Positions 36,170-49,469 are shown, counted from the stretch's first letter. The stretch is DNA of 64,000 nt from Eonycteris spelaea (GCA_003508835.1 PUFA01000027.1:5146001-5210000); one strand, 5' to 3'. Translations and numbers: made by a program. The notes: generated by a model from the sequence alone, not told the origin.

Positions 36170-38060
36170 CAGGCCCACAGGCTCCTTCTAAAGGAAGTTG
36201 CTCCACCCACAACCTCTGCAGAAGGAGCAACCTTAGCCTATTCCCTGAGGAGGAATAGCTCTGTGATTTACCCTGTGACCCTGTCCCTCATCCCCACCTC
36301 CATCCCGTCAACACAGCTGATTAGACCTGGGGTTGTCACCTGACCCAAGGGAGTCACTCCATCTGGGTCAGTGACCTGTGAGGTCATCTGGTATAAAACG
36401 CTTTGCTCAAACACAAAAGACATTGATGAACCAGCCCAATCAAATTCTCTCTCCTGGAAATTTGAACTAGAGAATATTGGAAGAAACAATTAGCACTGGG
36501 GAACTAAATGAGACACAGACTCAGAGAGTCTCAACTAGGAAACAGTGAGTTCTCTCTGGTGACAAGCTAGTTGGCAGACCCAGAGGGAAACTCTAGTTCT
36601 AGCTTTTTGAGGTATAGTTGTGATGTTCTTCCTGAAAGGCCCAGCTATTGGTGGCTCCAATAGCTGCTTTATTCCCAAGGTCCGTTTTATAATCCATATC
36701 CCCATGCTGACTACCACTCTGGCAGAGAGCATTTGATCCTTGTGTAAAATGCTCTACCAGCAAAAACTCAACTCGATGTTTTTGAAAACCTTGATAACAA
36801 AAAGCAGAGAAACAATCTTCAAAGAGAGGTCTGAATTCATCTTTGAGGAGAAACTGCTACTTTGTTTTTGTGTAAAGCACTTTAACAGGTTTTTGATTAT
36901 ACAGAGGCAAAGTCCGACGTATTCTGGAAGTGGGGCAAATGAAGGGGAAGAAGGAACTGAAGAGTTCTGCATTAGAAAGTGAACGCTAATCTTCCTAGAG
37001 GGTGGATTGGTTGCTTCTCACACAGTTTCTGCTTAGACTAGCAAGACTTCAACCTTCTCTGAGAAGTGGGAGGCAGGACCGGGCTAATGGCACTCCCCGG
37101 TGGGGGAGTGAAGCTGTCTCCTGTGACATAGGGACCTGCTGAGTGTGGAGGAGAGAAACATCCTTGAGAAGCGGTTGCAGAAAAGTATTTGGCTGATGAA
37201 TTCTATGAGGAGTCACACATCTGCATTAAAATTCTCCTCGGTTACAGGATGAGGAGGAATGACCTGAGGAAAGTGACCTGGCATGACGGATGCTGACAGC
37301 TGACTGAGGACATAAGTGATAGCCAGAGCAGAACTGAAGAACAGAGCATTCCTACGGGATTCACAAGAATGCTTGGGCTGGGACTCCTGGGAAAGTCCTG
37401 AACCTCCAGGAAAGATAGGACAAAGACTTGGAGCATCATTATTTGATTGTTAAAGTGAAGTGGGACCACTATATTCTAGAAGTGAATGGGACATCTGGGT
37501 TTTGCTTGGTTTCAAAGAACCTCGCTAACATGGTAAGTAATTATAATAGGGGACCATCTAGTGTCCCTATTAAAACAAAGGAAGAGTTTTTTGGTGTGAA
37601 TAAATGCATGCATATGTAAAGAATAATGCATGCATCAATTATTTTTTAAACAAGCATCAGAGAACTGCTTAAATAGAACTTAATAATTAGGAAATGTATT
37701 AATTCACACTCTAGAGGTAGAACAGCCTCCAAATCTGGCTAATTCAATGGCTCTGTGAAGTCCTAAGGGACCAAAGTTCTTTCTAATTTCTTATTTTACC
37801 AGTCACAACATGCTGTCTTTGCCATCAGTTGGCATCCTTCATGGTCCTAGAAGACGAAGGCAGTTACAAGAGTCACATTCAGACATGGCAATGTCCAGGT
37901 AAGTATAGGAGTGATATTTTCCTGAATATCTTTCTTAGAAGCAAGGACACTTCCCAGAAGGCTCCCTATTGACAGAACTGACTCCCTCTCTCCTCTCACA
38001 AGCCAGAATTGGGTTACCTATGTATTCTAAAACCACTTAGTGGCAAAGAGAATGGAATTA
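36170..38060. other. Intronic stretch, one possible unnamed repeat
   Basis: At about 36290-36480, 'ggtcagtgacctgtgaggtc' and 'ccaatcaaattctctctcct' suggest an old LTR or DNA element that I cannot assign. The rest shows nothing recognised. Confidence 0.4.
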
Positions 38061-38064
38061 TCAA

Positions 38065-38255
38065 GACTGTCTTAGACCAGTGCTTATCAAATTTGTACAT
38101 AAATCAGAATCACCTGGAGGATCTTACGGGGCCGCACCCTCAGAATTTCTGATTCAGCAGATCTGAGGCTCAAGAACGTACATTTCTATCAAGTTCCTAG
38201 GTAATGCGGATACAGCTGGTTGGGGACCACACTAGGAGAATTACTGTTTCAGACT
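38065..38255 (+). mobile_element. MER5A-type hAT-Charlie non-autonomous element, near full length
   Basis: It begins 'accagtgcttatcaaattt', carries 'cagaatcacctggaggatct' and 'cagaatttctgattcagcag', and ends 'ggagaattactgtttc'. The length of about 190 bp and the terminal inverted ends fit MER5A. Confidence 0.9.
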
Positions 38256-38739
38256 AACCATCTCAGGTAGAATGGATGTTGGGAATCAACCAAAAATGTC
38301 TGCTATATGAAGTAACTTTATGAGAAGAGTATTATATATATTTTTGGAATGATAAATTTCTACGAATTTTCTTTTGAAGATTAAAGTTTCTGTAAGTTGC
38401 GCATGTGACCAACAATACTGATTGTGGTATACCAGAAACCAAAATACGGAAGCAGACTACAAGCTAGCTGATGGTCTATGGCAGAAAATGTGGTTTGATA
38501 AATGTCACCCATTGTCACAAACATCAACCCAGCCTATCCTGCATGCTGTGCTAACTAACCTACACCACTTCCCTGCACACTTCTATTCTTTTTCAAGGCT
38601 GAGGCAGTATCAACTGCTTACCGTTAATAGGTATTTGACTTCAACCTGCCTCTTGGCAAAGGAGACAATATGAGCAAAGGGAAAAGTTTAGGAAAACAGT
38701 TCATTGCTTGAGGGAAGCTAAGGAGCTTGAAGTTTTTGC

Positions 38740-39640
38740 TGCATTAAATATGAGGCTGTCAGTAGTGTGAGTGAGGTAAGGCCCTAGATTTGAATAAGAG
38801 CAAAACCACAGAGAGCTTTGTAGGATGTTGAGGAGCTTGAACTCCATCCTGCGGCCTCCGCAGCTACTGAGCAGAGACCTGATGTGGTTCGATTTTGGTT
38901 TCATTTTGATCACACAGGTTCTGTGGAGGCAGACCTGAAGCAGGGAGGCAGGGAAGTCTGGTGGTCCAGGCAGTAGCCACAGGCCTGAAGGAGAGGGTAG
39001 GCTTGCAGAAGACATAGATCTAGAAAATATTTAGAATGCAAAACTGCAAATCTGGTGATCTGTTAGACATATATGGTACAAGAAAGTAAGGAACCCAAAT
39101 ATTGCTTAGGTTTTTAGCCTCAATGAGAATAAAGAAGTGAACTGTAATGGGGGTGGTATTGGGTGGTGATGCAGGGAGACAGGGAGATGACATCAGTTCT
39201 AGATATCCTGTATTAACAATTCTGGCCCATCTCTACGTGAAAAGAGAGATGCTCGGGAGGTAGTTGGGCATATTGGAACGGGTTTGAAAGAAAGAACTAA
39301 ACTTTCTTTCTAGTGAACTGCAGTTAAATCAGCATCATGAACAAATCATTCAAGAAAAGCATGAAGGTTAACAAGACTATTTAGCCATGGCTGGGACCCT
39401 GGGAAACACCAACACTATGTGGTGGGCATGTGAGCAGGCAGCAATGAAAAACTGTGGTATAAAATCTCAGGGAGTCAAAGTCATAGAGTTTGAAGCAGGA
39501 GAGAGTGGTCAACATTGTAAAATACTTAAGATAAGGCCTGAAAAAATGTGATAGGATTTGGACTTTGGGAAGTTATAGACATTTCAGAGAGTGGCAAGGC
39601 TGAATTTTAAGGAGGTGAGTAAATGGGGACAATTTTTTTT
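38740..39640 (-). repeat. L2-like repeat block, minus strand
   Basis: 'gctttgtaggatgttgagga', 'gcttgaactccatcctgcgg', 'gagacctgatgtggttcgat' and 'ggtggtccaggcagtagcc' follow a known LINE-2-associated order in complement. The later half is less certain. Confidence 0.6.
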
Positions 39641-39989
39641 TTTGAGTGTTTTGATGGGAAGGTCATGAAAGAGGGTAGTGTTACCTAGGAGTGAGCTCTC
39701 TGATGACTACAAATTTCTCACTGAAGTAGGGGGCAGGGCCATGAGTGGAGAGTGAGGATGGAGGATTAAGCTGAGGAGGATTATGAAGGTTTGGGGTAGC
39801 CAAGAGAGGCAATTGTTTTATAGGCATTCTGAGACGGTAAACACTGTTTGTACCTGGGGATTTTTCATTTTCCAGAGCATTTACAATCACAAATACAAGA
39901 AATGATCTCTATTTCAAATGGGTGTGTCACTAGACTTCAGATTATCTTTAAATAATGCTTAACAGAACTGATAGGTATATGTGGCAGAG

Positions 39990-40395
39990 TGCATTTTGCA
40001 AAATGATGGCAGTAATATTTCTAGTCCCACATGGGAGAGACTTCATAACTAATTGCCTTAATGAATAGCATGCAGAAATGGAAATGATGCTGTGACTTCC
40101 AAGGCAAAAGGCAATGTGCTTCCAACATGTTCTTCATCTGAGGGTGCTACCATGCTGTGCAGAAGCCCAAACTGCCCGCATGTCTACTGGTTGATGCTGG
40201 TTGCTGGCTGGTTCTAAGGGCAAGCATCCTGGGAAAAAGAGCCAGTCCCAAGCCGTATTGTCCTTTGCCTTGGAAGTCACAAGGGTCATTTCTGTGCCCT
40301 GTGTGAATTCCTGACCCACAGAATCTGTGAGCATGATAAATGGCTGTTTTATTCTACTAAGTTTTGGAATAATTTATTCAGCCCTAGTAACTGGA
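39990..40395 (+). mobile_element. MaLR-type (MLT1-like) solitary LTR, old
   Basis: 'tgacttccaaggcaaaaggc' near the start, then 'tgtgaattcctgacccacag', 'atctgtgagcatgataaatg' and 'tctactaagttttggaataa' near the end match the MLT1-class LTR pattern. No internal coding region. Confidence 0.7.
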
Positions 40396-40399
40396 ACAG

Positions 40400-41800
40400 C
40401 ATCCAAATATCCACTCAAGTGAACATGAATATTAGGGAGAAACAAGATATTTCTGTATCCCAGACACAGTCATAAGACATGTTGGAAGTTACTGTTCTGA
40501 TCCCTCTTGAATACATAATATATTTATTCACTTCCCACACTTCAGCTTAAAAGTACCCAAAATGCTTACATGTAAGCCACAACTTTATCCCTAAAGTGGC
40601 CTTTATTCAAATACTTTCCTAACTGATTTTTTTTACTATTTCTGTATTCATGATAATAAATATTTTATCATATTTATATAGTTTTCCACTGTGCTAGCCT
40701 ATTTTCAAAAATTACTTATTGAGTGTCAATACTACTTTTTTCTATCCTTGAGCATTAACTCTCTCTCTTTCTCTCTCACAAACAAACACACACAAAGCTT
40801 AATTTTTAAGTATGCCTTACCATTATGTCAAAATAACACAGCCAGAATACCTTTTAGATCGTTAAGGAGTAAAATGATTAAAATCCTCTTAGCAATTCCT
40901 AAGAAATAGCTAAGCAACATCTAAGAAAGCACATATACATAAAACTGTATTTTAAAACACTGATTGTGATTTCTATTTAATTTCTATTTTCATATTTTGG
41001 AGCTCAAATGCAGAAGATTGAGATAATCATATTTTTTAGTCCTTGGGACACTTTCTTTTCTAGTTTAGAGTTTGAGCATATTGGCAGTTAAAGGAAAAAA
41101 TATAAGGCAACTTTTTTTTTAATACTACTGAGTAAATGCTAAGTATATTAACAACCCTTCCCATCCCCACACTGAGCTGACTTTACCAGAAACTCCCTAT
41201 CTCCAAAGTCACCAATTAAATGTCATACTCTTTGATCAAAGCTCACTATCCTTGGGACTCACTTTTTCAGGAATCACCAGTATAACAGCCAGGGCTACCT
41301 TTTCTCTGATGCTTCAGATACACTGACCTCCATCCTCACTTTCCTCCTTATCTAGCTTGTATTGCATGGGCATTATCACAATCACTCTTTGAGTATTATC
41401 ATCAACATTTTTTATTTCTACTTATGTCACAAATGCATGGAAAACTGCAACTGTGGATAGACCCAATTACCAACCTTTTCATGTACATGCCTGCAGCAAC
41501 TTGCGTGTTGTTGAAGAAAAGTCACCCACTGAGGCTGAGTCCTACAACTGCATGAGTACCAATCCAGGTATCCCATGTGGTGCTTGCCTGCTCTCTGTCA
41601 GAAAGCTGTGCTAATGATCTGGATTTTGCGAGATTAAGATACTTTACTGCCATCTGCCAGAAACTTGTCATAACAAATAAACAAATCTATGAATTATTGT
41701 TCTTATGCCCAAAATTTAATCATGTAAAGACAGGCCAGAAAAATGCAGAAGCAGAGACACTGCTGGTTCTGAGTATGCATGTGTTGTGTGTTTGCTCCTG
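40400..41800. other. Intronic stretch, nothing recognised
   Basis: AT-rich sequence with short CT and CA runs (for example 40759-40796). No repeat family or exon was identified. Confidence 0.5.
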
Positions 41801-41807
41801 ACACTTG

Positions 41808-41862
41808 TTTCTTTCTCTTTCTCTCTTTCTCTCTCTCTCTCTCTCCCTCCCTCCCTCCCTCC
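41808..41862. repeat. 55-nt all-pyrimidine tract
   Basis: Uninterrupted C/T made of CTTT, CT and CCCT units. The complement is an all-purine run. Confidence 0.95.
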
Positions 41863-42489
41863 ACATCCTCCCCCCACTCCCCTCACACACATCCCATCTC
41901 TCCAAAGTCTGGCAGCACCTCTAGGTTTCCCATATGAGGGTAGTCACTATAATGCTTGTTTTTCCTTGTAACCTTCCTTAAAAATAAGCAGAGCCTTAGT
42001 ATCCAGTAATAACTTCAAACTTATATCCTGCCATCTCCTAGCCAGAAAGTATCCCCAGTCTTGCAACAAGCTCTCTGCCAAGTTACGCTCAGACTAAAAG
42101 GGTCACTCTATCTAGAATCAGCCAGGAAAGTAGGTCTATGCCCAGGTCTAGCAGGGACCACATATAAGTCAACTTCTGTGAGTCTCTGCCTTCTTCTTAT
42201 GGGGTCTCTCTCATTATACATGAGCTATGACTTATAAAATGGAAGATGAAAAAATGGAATACTTTGAGTGTGAGTAATTATTAGAGAATTTTTCCTTATC
42301 TGGCTTATAAATTTTAACAGAAATACATTTAGTTTAGCATAAAGTGGAAAGTTCTCCCAATTAAATGGAACTTCATGTCCCCTTATGAGGTTCATGAGGG
42401 ATAGGCATCTAGGGAAATGCCATATATGGACTCTACTACCCATCTGAACACCGCAAAACAAAGCATATTCTTTCTCTTGTAAGTGCGTA

Positions 42490-42600
42490 TGTCTTATCTC
42501 TCAAACTAAACTGTAAAACTGAGGAGAGGGCTCTTTTCTATCTCTGTTCCACTCTTCATAGCACGCAACACAATAGGCCCATTCAGTAATTGGCCACTGA
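42490..42600 (+). repeat. L2 3' tail fragment, plus strand
   Basis: 'ctgaggagagggctcttttc', 'ctctgttccactcttcatag' and 'cacgcaacacaataggccca' follow the LINE-2 tail, diverged. Confidence 0.45.
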
Positions 42601-43757
42601 AGGAAGATCAAAGAATGGAAAGGAAGCCTAGAGTTTCTGCTGACGTATGGTCAGTCAATTTAAATTTGAAGTGAGTGTTCTTTTTGCAAATGTAATTTTA
42701 ATTCCGGAATCAAAGCAAATGGTGAAAAACACAAATATTGCCACAGAGAAGGGAAAGATCTAGGCACTCGCACTAGGATGAATCTTAAGGCATCTCCGTT
42801 AAAAAACCTGATTCTGTCTTTGATCAACATTTCCATTAATTTTTTAGCTACTATTCATCATAGAAGGGTCAGTTTGTCCTCCTGAGAGTCTCGTTCTAGA
42901 AGACTTGGCAATGAGAGGGAAAAACGCGAATTCTGATCAGTGTTTCAAGAAAAAAACTTCCTTTAGAGAGAGAACAACGTAAGATGTGAAAAGGACAAGG
43001 CCAGCCTTCCTGGTCTGACTCACAAGAGGGTGATGAGGAACAGCAAGGTTGTAAGGTGCTTTGAAAAGAAGAATTATTCTCTACATGACAAAGGATTCTA
43101 ACCAATGCACAAACAGGCACATAAAAATGCTGGACAGAATAACTGAAAAAGCAACAAGATTTCTAATTGAAGCAGAGTTAAAAATAAAAATAAAAAAAAC
43201 AATAAAGTATCCCAACCAGAGTTACAAAGCATAGGCCCCAATCTGGGGGAAGCACATTTCATTACTAAGGGGAAATGATGCAGCCAGGTAAGGCTGACAG
43301 AGTACTTACCTTTTTGGATTAAATACAAAAGGCTTTCCAGACCTCTTCACTAGAAAATGCAACTATCCTGTGGACAGACACACACGTAGATCTGAAGGGA
43401 ACCAAGACGATCCACTGGCTCTTGCATCTAAAACATCCAAACAAGCCTACCTCTTACTGCTTAAAATCCACAGAATGGGAAGGGGGGGGGGTAATCTCTT
43501 CAGCTCCCTTAGGACTCTTCCTACGTCAACAGTTAATTTTTTTCAGGATCTTTATCACCAAGTAGTGCTGTAGCCTGGTCTGATTTTAGATCTTGGAGAG
43601 CTTCAGTTTCACTGCGAGGGAGTGTGGACCCGCATTGGATGGCAAGGTCACGGAGAACACGGAGAGGTGAAGGGTTTACAGATAAGCACATAGATCCTTG
43701 AGCAGAGATGCAGCATGACAGGAACACACTATTTGGAGAAGGTGTGACTTAGGTTAA

Positions 43758-43758
<1 letters not shown>
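42601..43758. other. Intronic stretch, nothing recognised
   Basis: No recognised repeat. A G10 run lies at 43482-43491. Confidence 0.5.
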
Positions 43759-43788
<30 letters not shown>

Positions 43789-43880
43789 CGCGCGTGTGTG
43801 GTGGGAGAGAGAGAAGGGAGGGAGGGGAGGGAGGAGAGAGGAAGGGAGGGAGGGAAGAAGAGGGAGGAGAAGAGAGGAGG
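43759..43880. repeat. (GT)n/(GC) tract joined to a 78-nt all-purine tract
   Basis: A GT run (43759-43783) passes through GC-containing units to 43800. It is followed, after a GT, by 78 nt of only A and G (43803-43880) rich in GGGA and GGA units. Confidence 0.95.
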
Positions 43881-43929
43881 CAAGGAGCATAAAAGGGGCA
43901 AGTGAGCAAGGGAAAGAGAGAGAGTCACA

Positions 43930-44640
43930 TCTGTTTAGGAGGTCTTACGTTAAAGCCCAGGTGATGAAAATCCAAGCCTGGGGCGGTTGCATGAGAAGCA
44001 AGAGAGGGACCAATGCAAAAAGTATTTTGAAGCAAGTCTCAGCAAGATATAAATGACAGCTGACTGGGTAAAGGAGATGAAGTCAAGGAGTGAGTCAAGT
44101 TTTGAGTCTGGGACCTAGGAGACTAGTAGGGCCATCAACAAAGCTGGAGAAGTTGTATGAAAAGAGGCTTGCTTGTCTGGGGAGGAGACTAGAAATGGAG
44201 AGAGGGCCAATGCTATGTCAAGTTATTTAGACACTAAAATATGTACTATGAAGAGACTTTAGTGTTGTCCGGAGGTTCTCTTCTATATTTTTTAATTAAA
44301 TTTTTAAAAATTTATCTGGCAATTATAGTTGACATACAATATTATATTAGTTTAAGTGTATGACAAGGAATTAGACGTTTATGTAACTTATGAAGCAATC
44401 ACCCCAGTAAGTCATATACCCTTCTTGTATATATTAAGAGAGAAATCTGGCTTAGAGAAGTCTAGTGGTCAACACGAGAATGTGGAATTGAAATTGTGAC
44501 AGTTGATTAAGTAACTTAAAGAATGTGAGCATGATGATGAATGGAGGATCTGATGAGGATTTCGAGAGATGCCATGTTAGCTTGAGACAGAAAAGGCATC
44601 AGTTAATGAAATAGAATGAGAAAGGAAATTCACCAGACAA
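43930..44640 (-). repeat. L2-like block, minus strand, interrupted by an L1 fragment
   Basis: 'agttttgagtctgggaccta' and 'gagatgccatgttagcttga' suggest the same purine-rich L2-like family as at 26735 and 38740. The piece at 44281-44440 is L1, so the two halves may be one older element split by insertion. Confidence 0.4.
44281..44440 (-). mobile_element. LINE-1 3'UTR end fragment, minus strand
   Basis: 'caattatagttgacatacaa', 'tatattagtttaagtgtatg' and 'gaagcaatcaccccagtaag' match the complement of the same L1 3'UTR class as at 28640. Confidence 0.75.
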
Positions 44641-47430
44641 AGCAGAATAGTGAATAGCTGAGAAATTAATCATTTCTTCTCTATTTCCAGGACTCTGGAT
44701 GTAGCTCACAGCGCTGGAGTTATCATGTACCTGTCTGCCTCGATTCCAAACTGTCTGGAAGTCTATTCAGGGCAGGAACCCCATATTCCTGCTCTGTATC
44801 TTCCATGTCTATCTGACATACCTCCTGGATAGAGAATTAACTGCCTAGAAAACCAAGTGCCAAGGGCACGGTGGAAAAATGGGCTGCCTGCATAGTAACA
44901 CTGTTCATTTTGTATGTGCTTAGTTCCCTGGCAACAAGAAGCAAACAGTGATGGGGCTGTCACTTCAGATCTACAACTCCTCTCCCCTGACTGAATCTCC
45001 CCCACCCTCCCTCCTGTACAATCTCTTCGATCTTGCCCTCTGCTATTCTAGTCAAGGGGGAAAAAACTCCCCATTGTATTACCCCTTAATGTTTTAAGGG
45101 GAGGCATGCAAAAACATCTCACTACAGATTCAGGCTATATCCTACCCAAAAAGGTATAATGGGGTTTTTAATACTTGCTGGTTCATAGCATTGTCAAGAA
45201 GCCTAATGAAGCAATGCACGCAAAAATTCCTAGCCCCATGCCTGGCCCACGGTAAGCACCCCAAAATGTTAACCATCTCTGCCCTAAGCTCACACTGCAT
45301 ATACCTAATGCCCAGCGTATCTCCTGGTACCTAGCCATGGCTTGAAAGTGAATAAACTCAATTATATAAAGCCTTCATCACCCCCCATGAAGCCCTCGTG
45401 TTTGGGTGAAACACATACATATTCAAAAAGTTCCTCCTAACTATAGATTTCTCTTGTATAAAGATGATAATATGCTTTCACTTGCAGCAGATACAGTCTT
45501 CCGACAAAATGAAATGTTAGAAAACTAGAATGAAGTGGAAATACTGTTAGAAATATTTTAATCCAATATGACCCCCCACCGGCACTGTAGACAAATATAA
45601 ATTAAGAAAGTAGGTTGAACTAAAATATTCGCTAAGTATTTATTGAGATATTGAGATAAAACATGGTCATATGTTTGACATGAAGGTAATTAAGGCTTCT
45701 TAAAGCCACCAAGAAGGGAATGCAAGCAAGAGTCTGCACTTGCCAAGTGAAGGTTGATAAGTATGAAAGGGGTTTGGTTGGGAATCAAAGAGATAAGACT
45801 GATGATGGAAAAGGAATCGAAAAGTATAATGGAAAAGGAATAGAAAGAACACGTGGATACAGGAAACTGAATTCAATACAGTTGACTACTGGCGGCCATT
45901 TTAGATTCCTGAACATGGTGAAAGAATTTCATGAAGGTTCGAGCCATCTATGGTTAGGAATATCGGTTGAGTTTGGAGCTGGTGACTCTGGGCCCCTCTA
46001 CTAAAGGTCTAGCCAACCAGTACATTTCCATGGTTTGTTAATCTTTTTCTGCTTTCTCACTCTCAATTGTCTCAGGAATCCACTGATAATGTTGGCGTCT
46101 ACTTTTGTAACTGAAGATATCTTCTGGATTAAAGTGAAGTGTTTCACGTCTGATTTATTTTTATCCCTGCTCCTTTCTGTTAATGCAAAAACCCAAATTT
46201 CAATCACTCTAGTGGTCAGTGAGGACAGTGGATTCTGGAGTGAGAATACTTTCATTTCAGTTATGGGAAATTGATGTAATGTGGGTTTTTTGGAAATATG
46301 TCGTCGTGATTTTCTGTTTGCCTGCCCATGCACCTTCTCCATTGTCAGCTTAGGGCCTACATCTGCCTGGCATGTGGAAGACAGTTCACTTGGATTGTTG
46401 CAGGACAAATACAAAGTGGTACTCTTGGCTTCTGACAGCCCCAATGGGGTTTTCAAGTCCACAGTAAGATAATAAGCTTAAAAACTCAGACAATAAAGGA
46501 TGACACAATTTTTACCTCCCACTTTAGTTGGTGGACTTGATGATGCTTTTCTTATGATAGTGGTGGGAATGTGGAGAGGGGTAATGACGAGAATGATGAT
46601 GGGAGAACACATGCGCATCTCCTCCTGAGCCCGGGTGGTCTGCCAAGGAAGTGGCAACGACTCAGGAGCCCAACTTTGTCTTGGGGAGAGAAAGCACCAA
46701 GGGACAAACTAAGGGCAGAATGTGGTGTTCCCCCCACTACCTAAACGGAGTTTGCAAGGTCTGTCTCTGTTCCAAACAGGGTCAGCTGCATCAAACTAAA
46801 GCAGTGCAGCTGACGAAGGGGGGCCCAGTTTAGTTGCCCAGTGTCTCCCTGGGCTCTTGGTATGTGAAGAAGTAATCCAGAGAATCTCAATGACCTAAGG
46901 AAGGAGGAGGAAGGAGGTAAGGGTGCAGGCTAGTGAGCTTGCCAGAAGTGACCCTGGTTCGGGGGCCAAGTTGGAGTCTAAAACAGTCCAGCTGCCATTA
47001 AGGTGATCCGTCAAGGAAGGTGGCTGAGGCTCCTGGAACTTTGCTAGAGCTGAGGACAGAGACCACATGTCAGCCTAGCCAAACGCCTTCAGGGATACAC
47101 TATGCAAGCTCAGACTGGCCATGCTGCAGCAAAGACAAGCAAGGAACTAGGGATAGAGGGTGGCTTCAAGAATGCCATCTCCCCTGTGCGCCTGCAGGGC
47201 ACAGTCAGCCCAGTGTCCTCGGGGGAGGAAGAGTGGGGTGGAATTCTGAGAGAATCCCCAGGGAGACGACTTAAACCAGTGCTAACAGGAAGCAGAATTC
47301 TGGATAGACTCACATTTACACTGAAACGAGGGAGGCTAACTGAGAAGTTTAGAAGCCCCCACCACGCACATCGGGTCTTGAAAACAAGGAGGTGTATGTA
47401 CAGAGGTAACCAGAGTAAATTTACAACCCC
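44641..47430. other. Intronic stretch, mostly unrecognised
   Basis: Short L2/MIR-tail-like words lie near 44755-44830 and 45225-45270. The 153-codon open frame on the minus strand at 46001-46462 shows no known motif and is not called as a gene. Confidence 0.4.
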
Positions 47431-47439
47431 TTGCCATTT

Positions 47440-47605
47440 GGCCCTGTCGCATTCTGTGTGACACTGGAAAAGTTACTTCAACTCTCTAAACTTCAAAATC
47501 CTCATCTGTGAAGAGGGGATCATGGTACCTACCCTTCTGAGAATTTCAATGAGCCTATTCATGTCAAATTCTTAGAACAGAAGCTGGCATATGATAAACT
47601 TAAAA
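47440..47605 (+). repeat. MIR, plus strand
   Basis: 'ctgtgtgacactggaaaagt', 'aaaatcctcatctgtgaaga' and 'cttagaacagaagctggcat' are in MIR order. Confidence 0.85.
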
Positions 47606-48638
47606 AAAATACTTACTATCTTTGTTATTATTTCTACTAATACATCCAACTTCAAAGTTTCTTTTGTCCTATTCAAGAATGGTTGAACATTTGTCAAAAA
47701 AACGACAAAGTACTATTTTCCTGACATTCTTTATTTATGATTTCACGGCCTCCACAATGCATTTCCACAAGCACAGAAATGCCATTCTGTGACAAATGAC
47801 ATTTGAGGATTACTATTTTCATACCACCCCTGACTCTTTCTCAACATCTTGGTACTTACTATAGAAAGTAACTCAAAGCCAGGACATCATCTCTTGTGAG
47901 TAATGTTTGTTACAGCTGTAACAAACCACAGAGTAACATGATGGCAATGTTGTAGCACCTGGTGGTGAAGGCTTCTCTGTCTTAGGCTGCTCTGCTCCTG
48001 AGAGGATGGACCAGCTTCAGGCAGTGGACGGACCACGCAAACAGGGAAGGATGTGGAGGGAAAGATTGTTTGTGACTCAGCAGCATTTTTTTTTTTTTAA
48101 CATGCACATCGAGACACTAACAGTGCTAGATAGCTCCTGGAAAATTCCCTGTGTTTAACGTGTATAAATTAATTCTCAAAATTGTTTACTGCCTGCCCAC
48201 AAAGCAGCATGATCTTGAGTAATCGAATTGAGATATTAACTAACTTGAGGCTCCATCCTAGCTCTTTCAGTTTTCTGAGTCAACTGGGAGAACACTGAGG
48301 AGAGTTTAGTTGAAAATGAAGAAAAGATTTAATCAGTAAGGTTAATACAGATTGTAGACAAGCGAAGTGAGTGTATCTGAGTGTCTGTGCTACACAAATC
48401 TCTAGGCTCTAGGGCTTAAGCAAAACACAGCAATGCTCATTTAGTAGGATCCTTGGGAATCAAGTGGTTTCATTTAAGTGACTTTTCCATGTAATTCAAG
48501 TTTATATTAAAAAAAAACTTTAAAAATAAATTATTTAATAGACATCCATCTTGATATCTTATTAATATTCTTATTAAAAATCACCTTTTTTTTGGATGAA
48601 TCAGTCATTGTTGTATCAACTATTCCATGGTTGGTGTG
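47606..48638. other. Intronic stretch, nothing recognised
   Basis: No repeat family or exon identified. A T-rich run lies near 48086-48098. Confidence 0.5.
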
Positions 48639-48639
48639 C

Positions 48640-48790
48640 TGGGAAAATGGGTCTCAAGGTGTGACCCATGGACCCCAGTAGGGAAATCAGCTGGGCCCTG
48701 TTAAAAAATCAGACTCCTGGTTCCCACCTCAGACCTCATGAATCAGAATCCTTAGGTGGGATCCAGGGTTCTCCACACTCAGATGGCTTC
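48640..48790 (+). mobile_element. MER5-type hAT-Charlie fragment
   Basis: 'ggtctcaaggtgtgacccat', 'aaaatcagactcctggttcc' and 'catgaatcagaatccttagg' follow a MER5-like layout. Confidence 0.65.
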
Positions 48791-49469
48791 TCAAGAGGAT
48801 TCTTGGACTCAACCAGGCCAGAGAGACCCTAACTCAGAGTTAGCTGGCTGGACAGGAAGATGTCCTTTATTAATGGACATGCTGCCGGTGGCCGGCTATC
48901 TTTCCATGCCTGTTTGCTACAGGGCTTCCGTTACTTTCCTCTTACAAGGAAAAACCTTTCAACCGCGTATTAGCTTTAAAGCTTGCCAGGCAACCTGCAC
49001 AGGATCCTTGCCATTGTGCTGGCCTCTGTGATGTCTACTTTCCATCCATGAGCCTTTTACCATCCACTCAGGCTCAGGGCCCTGAGCTTGAAGGATACAG
49101 CTGTAAGATTCAGGCACCTGACCCAAGGACCCCATGCTCCAGACCAGCCTTGCCATTTCAGAAGGGCACTCAGAACGAGGTGGAGCCGGTGAAGTGCTGA
49201 ATGCTGAATACTGAAGCGTGACTACATATTCAGAGGACAGACACATGGGTTGGTTTGGTGAAAAGAAAAGAAAATCCAAATACACTTTAAGGGTGATAGT
49301 CAAACAAGCCTTTGGGGTCAGAGAAAATGAGTACAGAGGATAGAGAATGTGCTAGAAGATGTGGCAGCTACTTAGCTGGGTCTCTCTCACCACAGAGACT
49401 TTTTCTCCTACAGCGGTTTAGCACCACACACAGATCCACTTACTGGATTAGGAGGAACTTGGGGTGGAC

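Noticed and set aside
46001..46462. 153-codon open frame on the minus strand, the longest in the window
   Set aside because: No recognisable domain or signal, low-complexity basic composition, no strong splice sites. A frame this long is roughly what chance allows in 128 kb of both strands.
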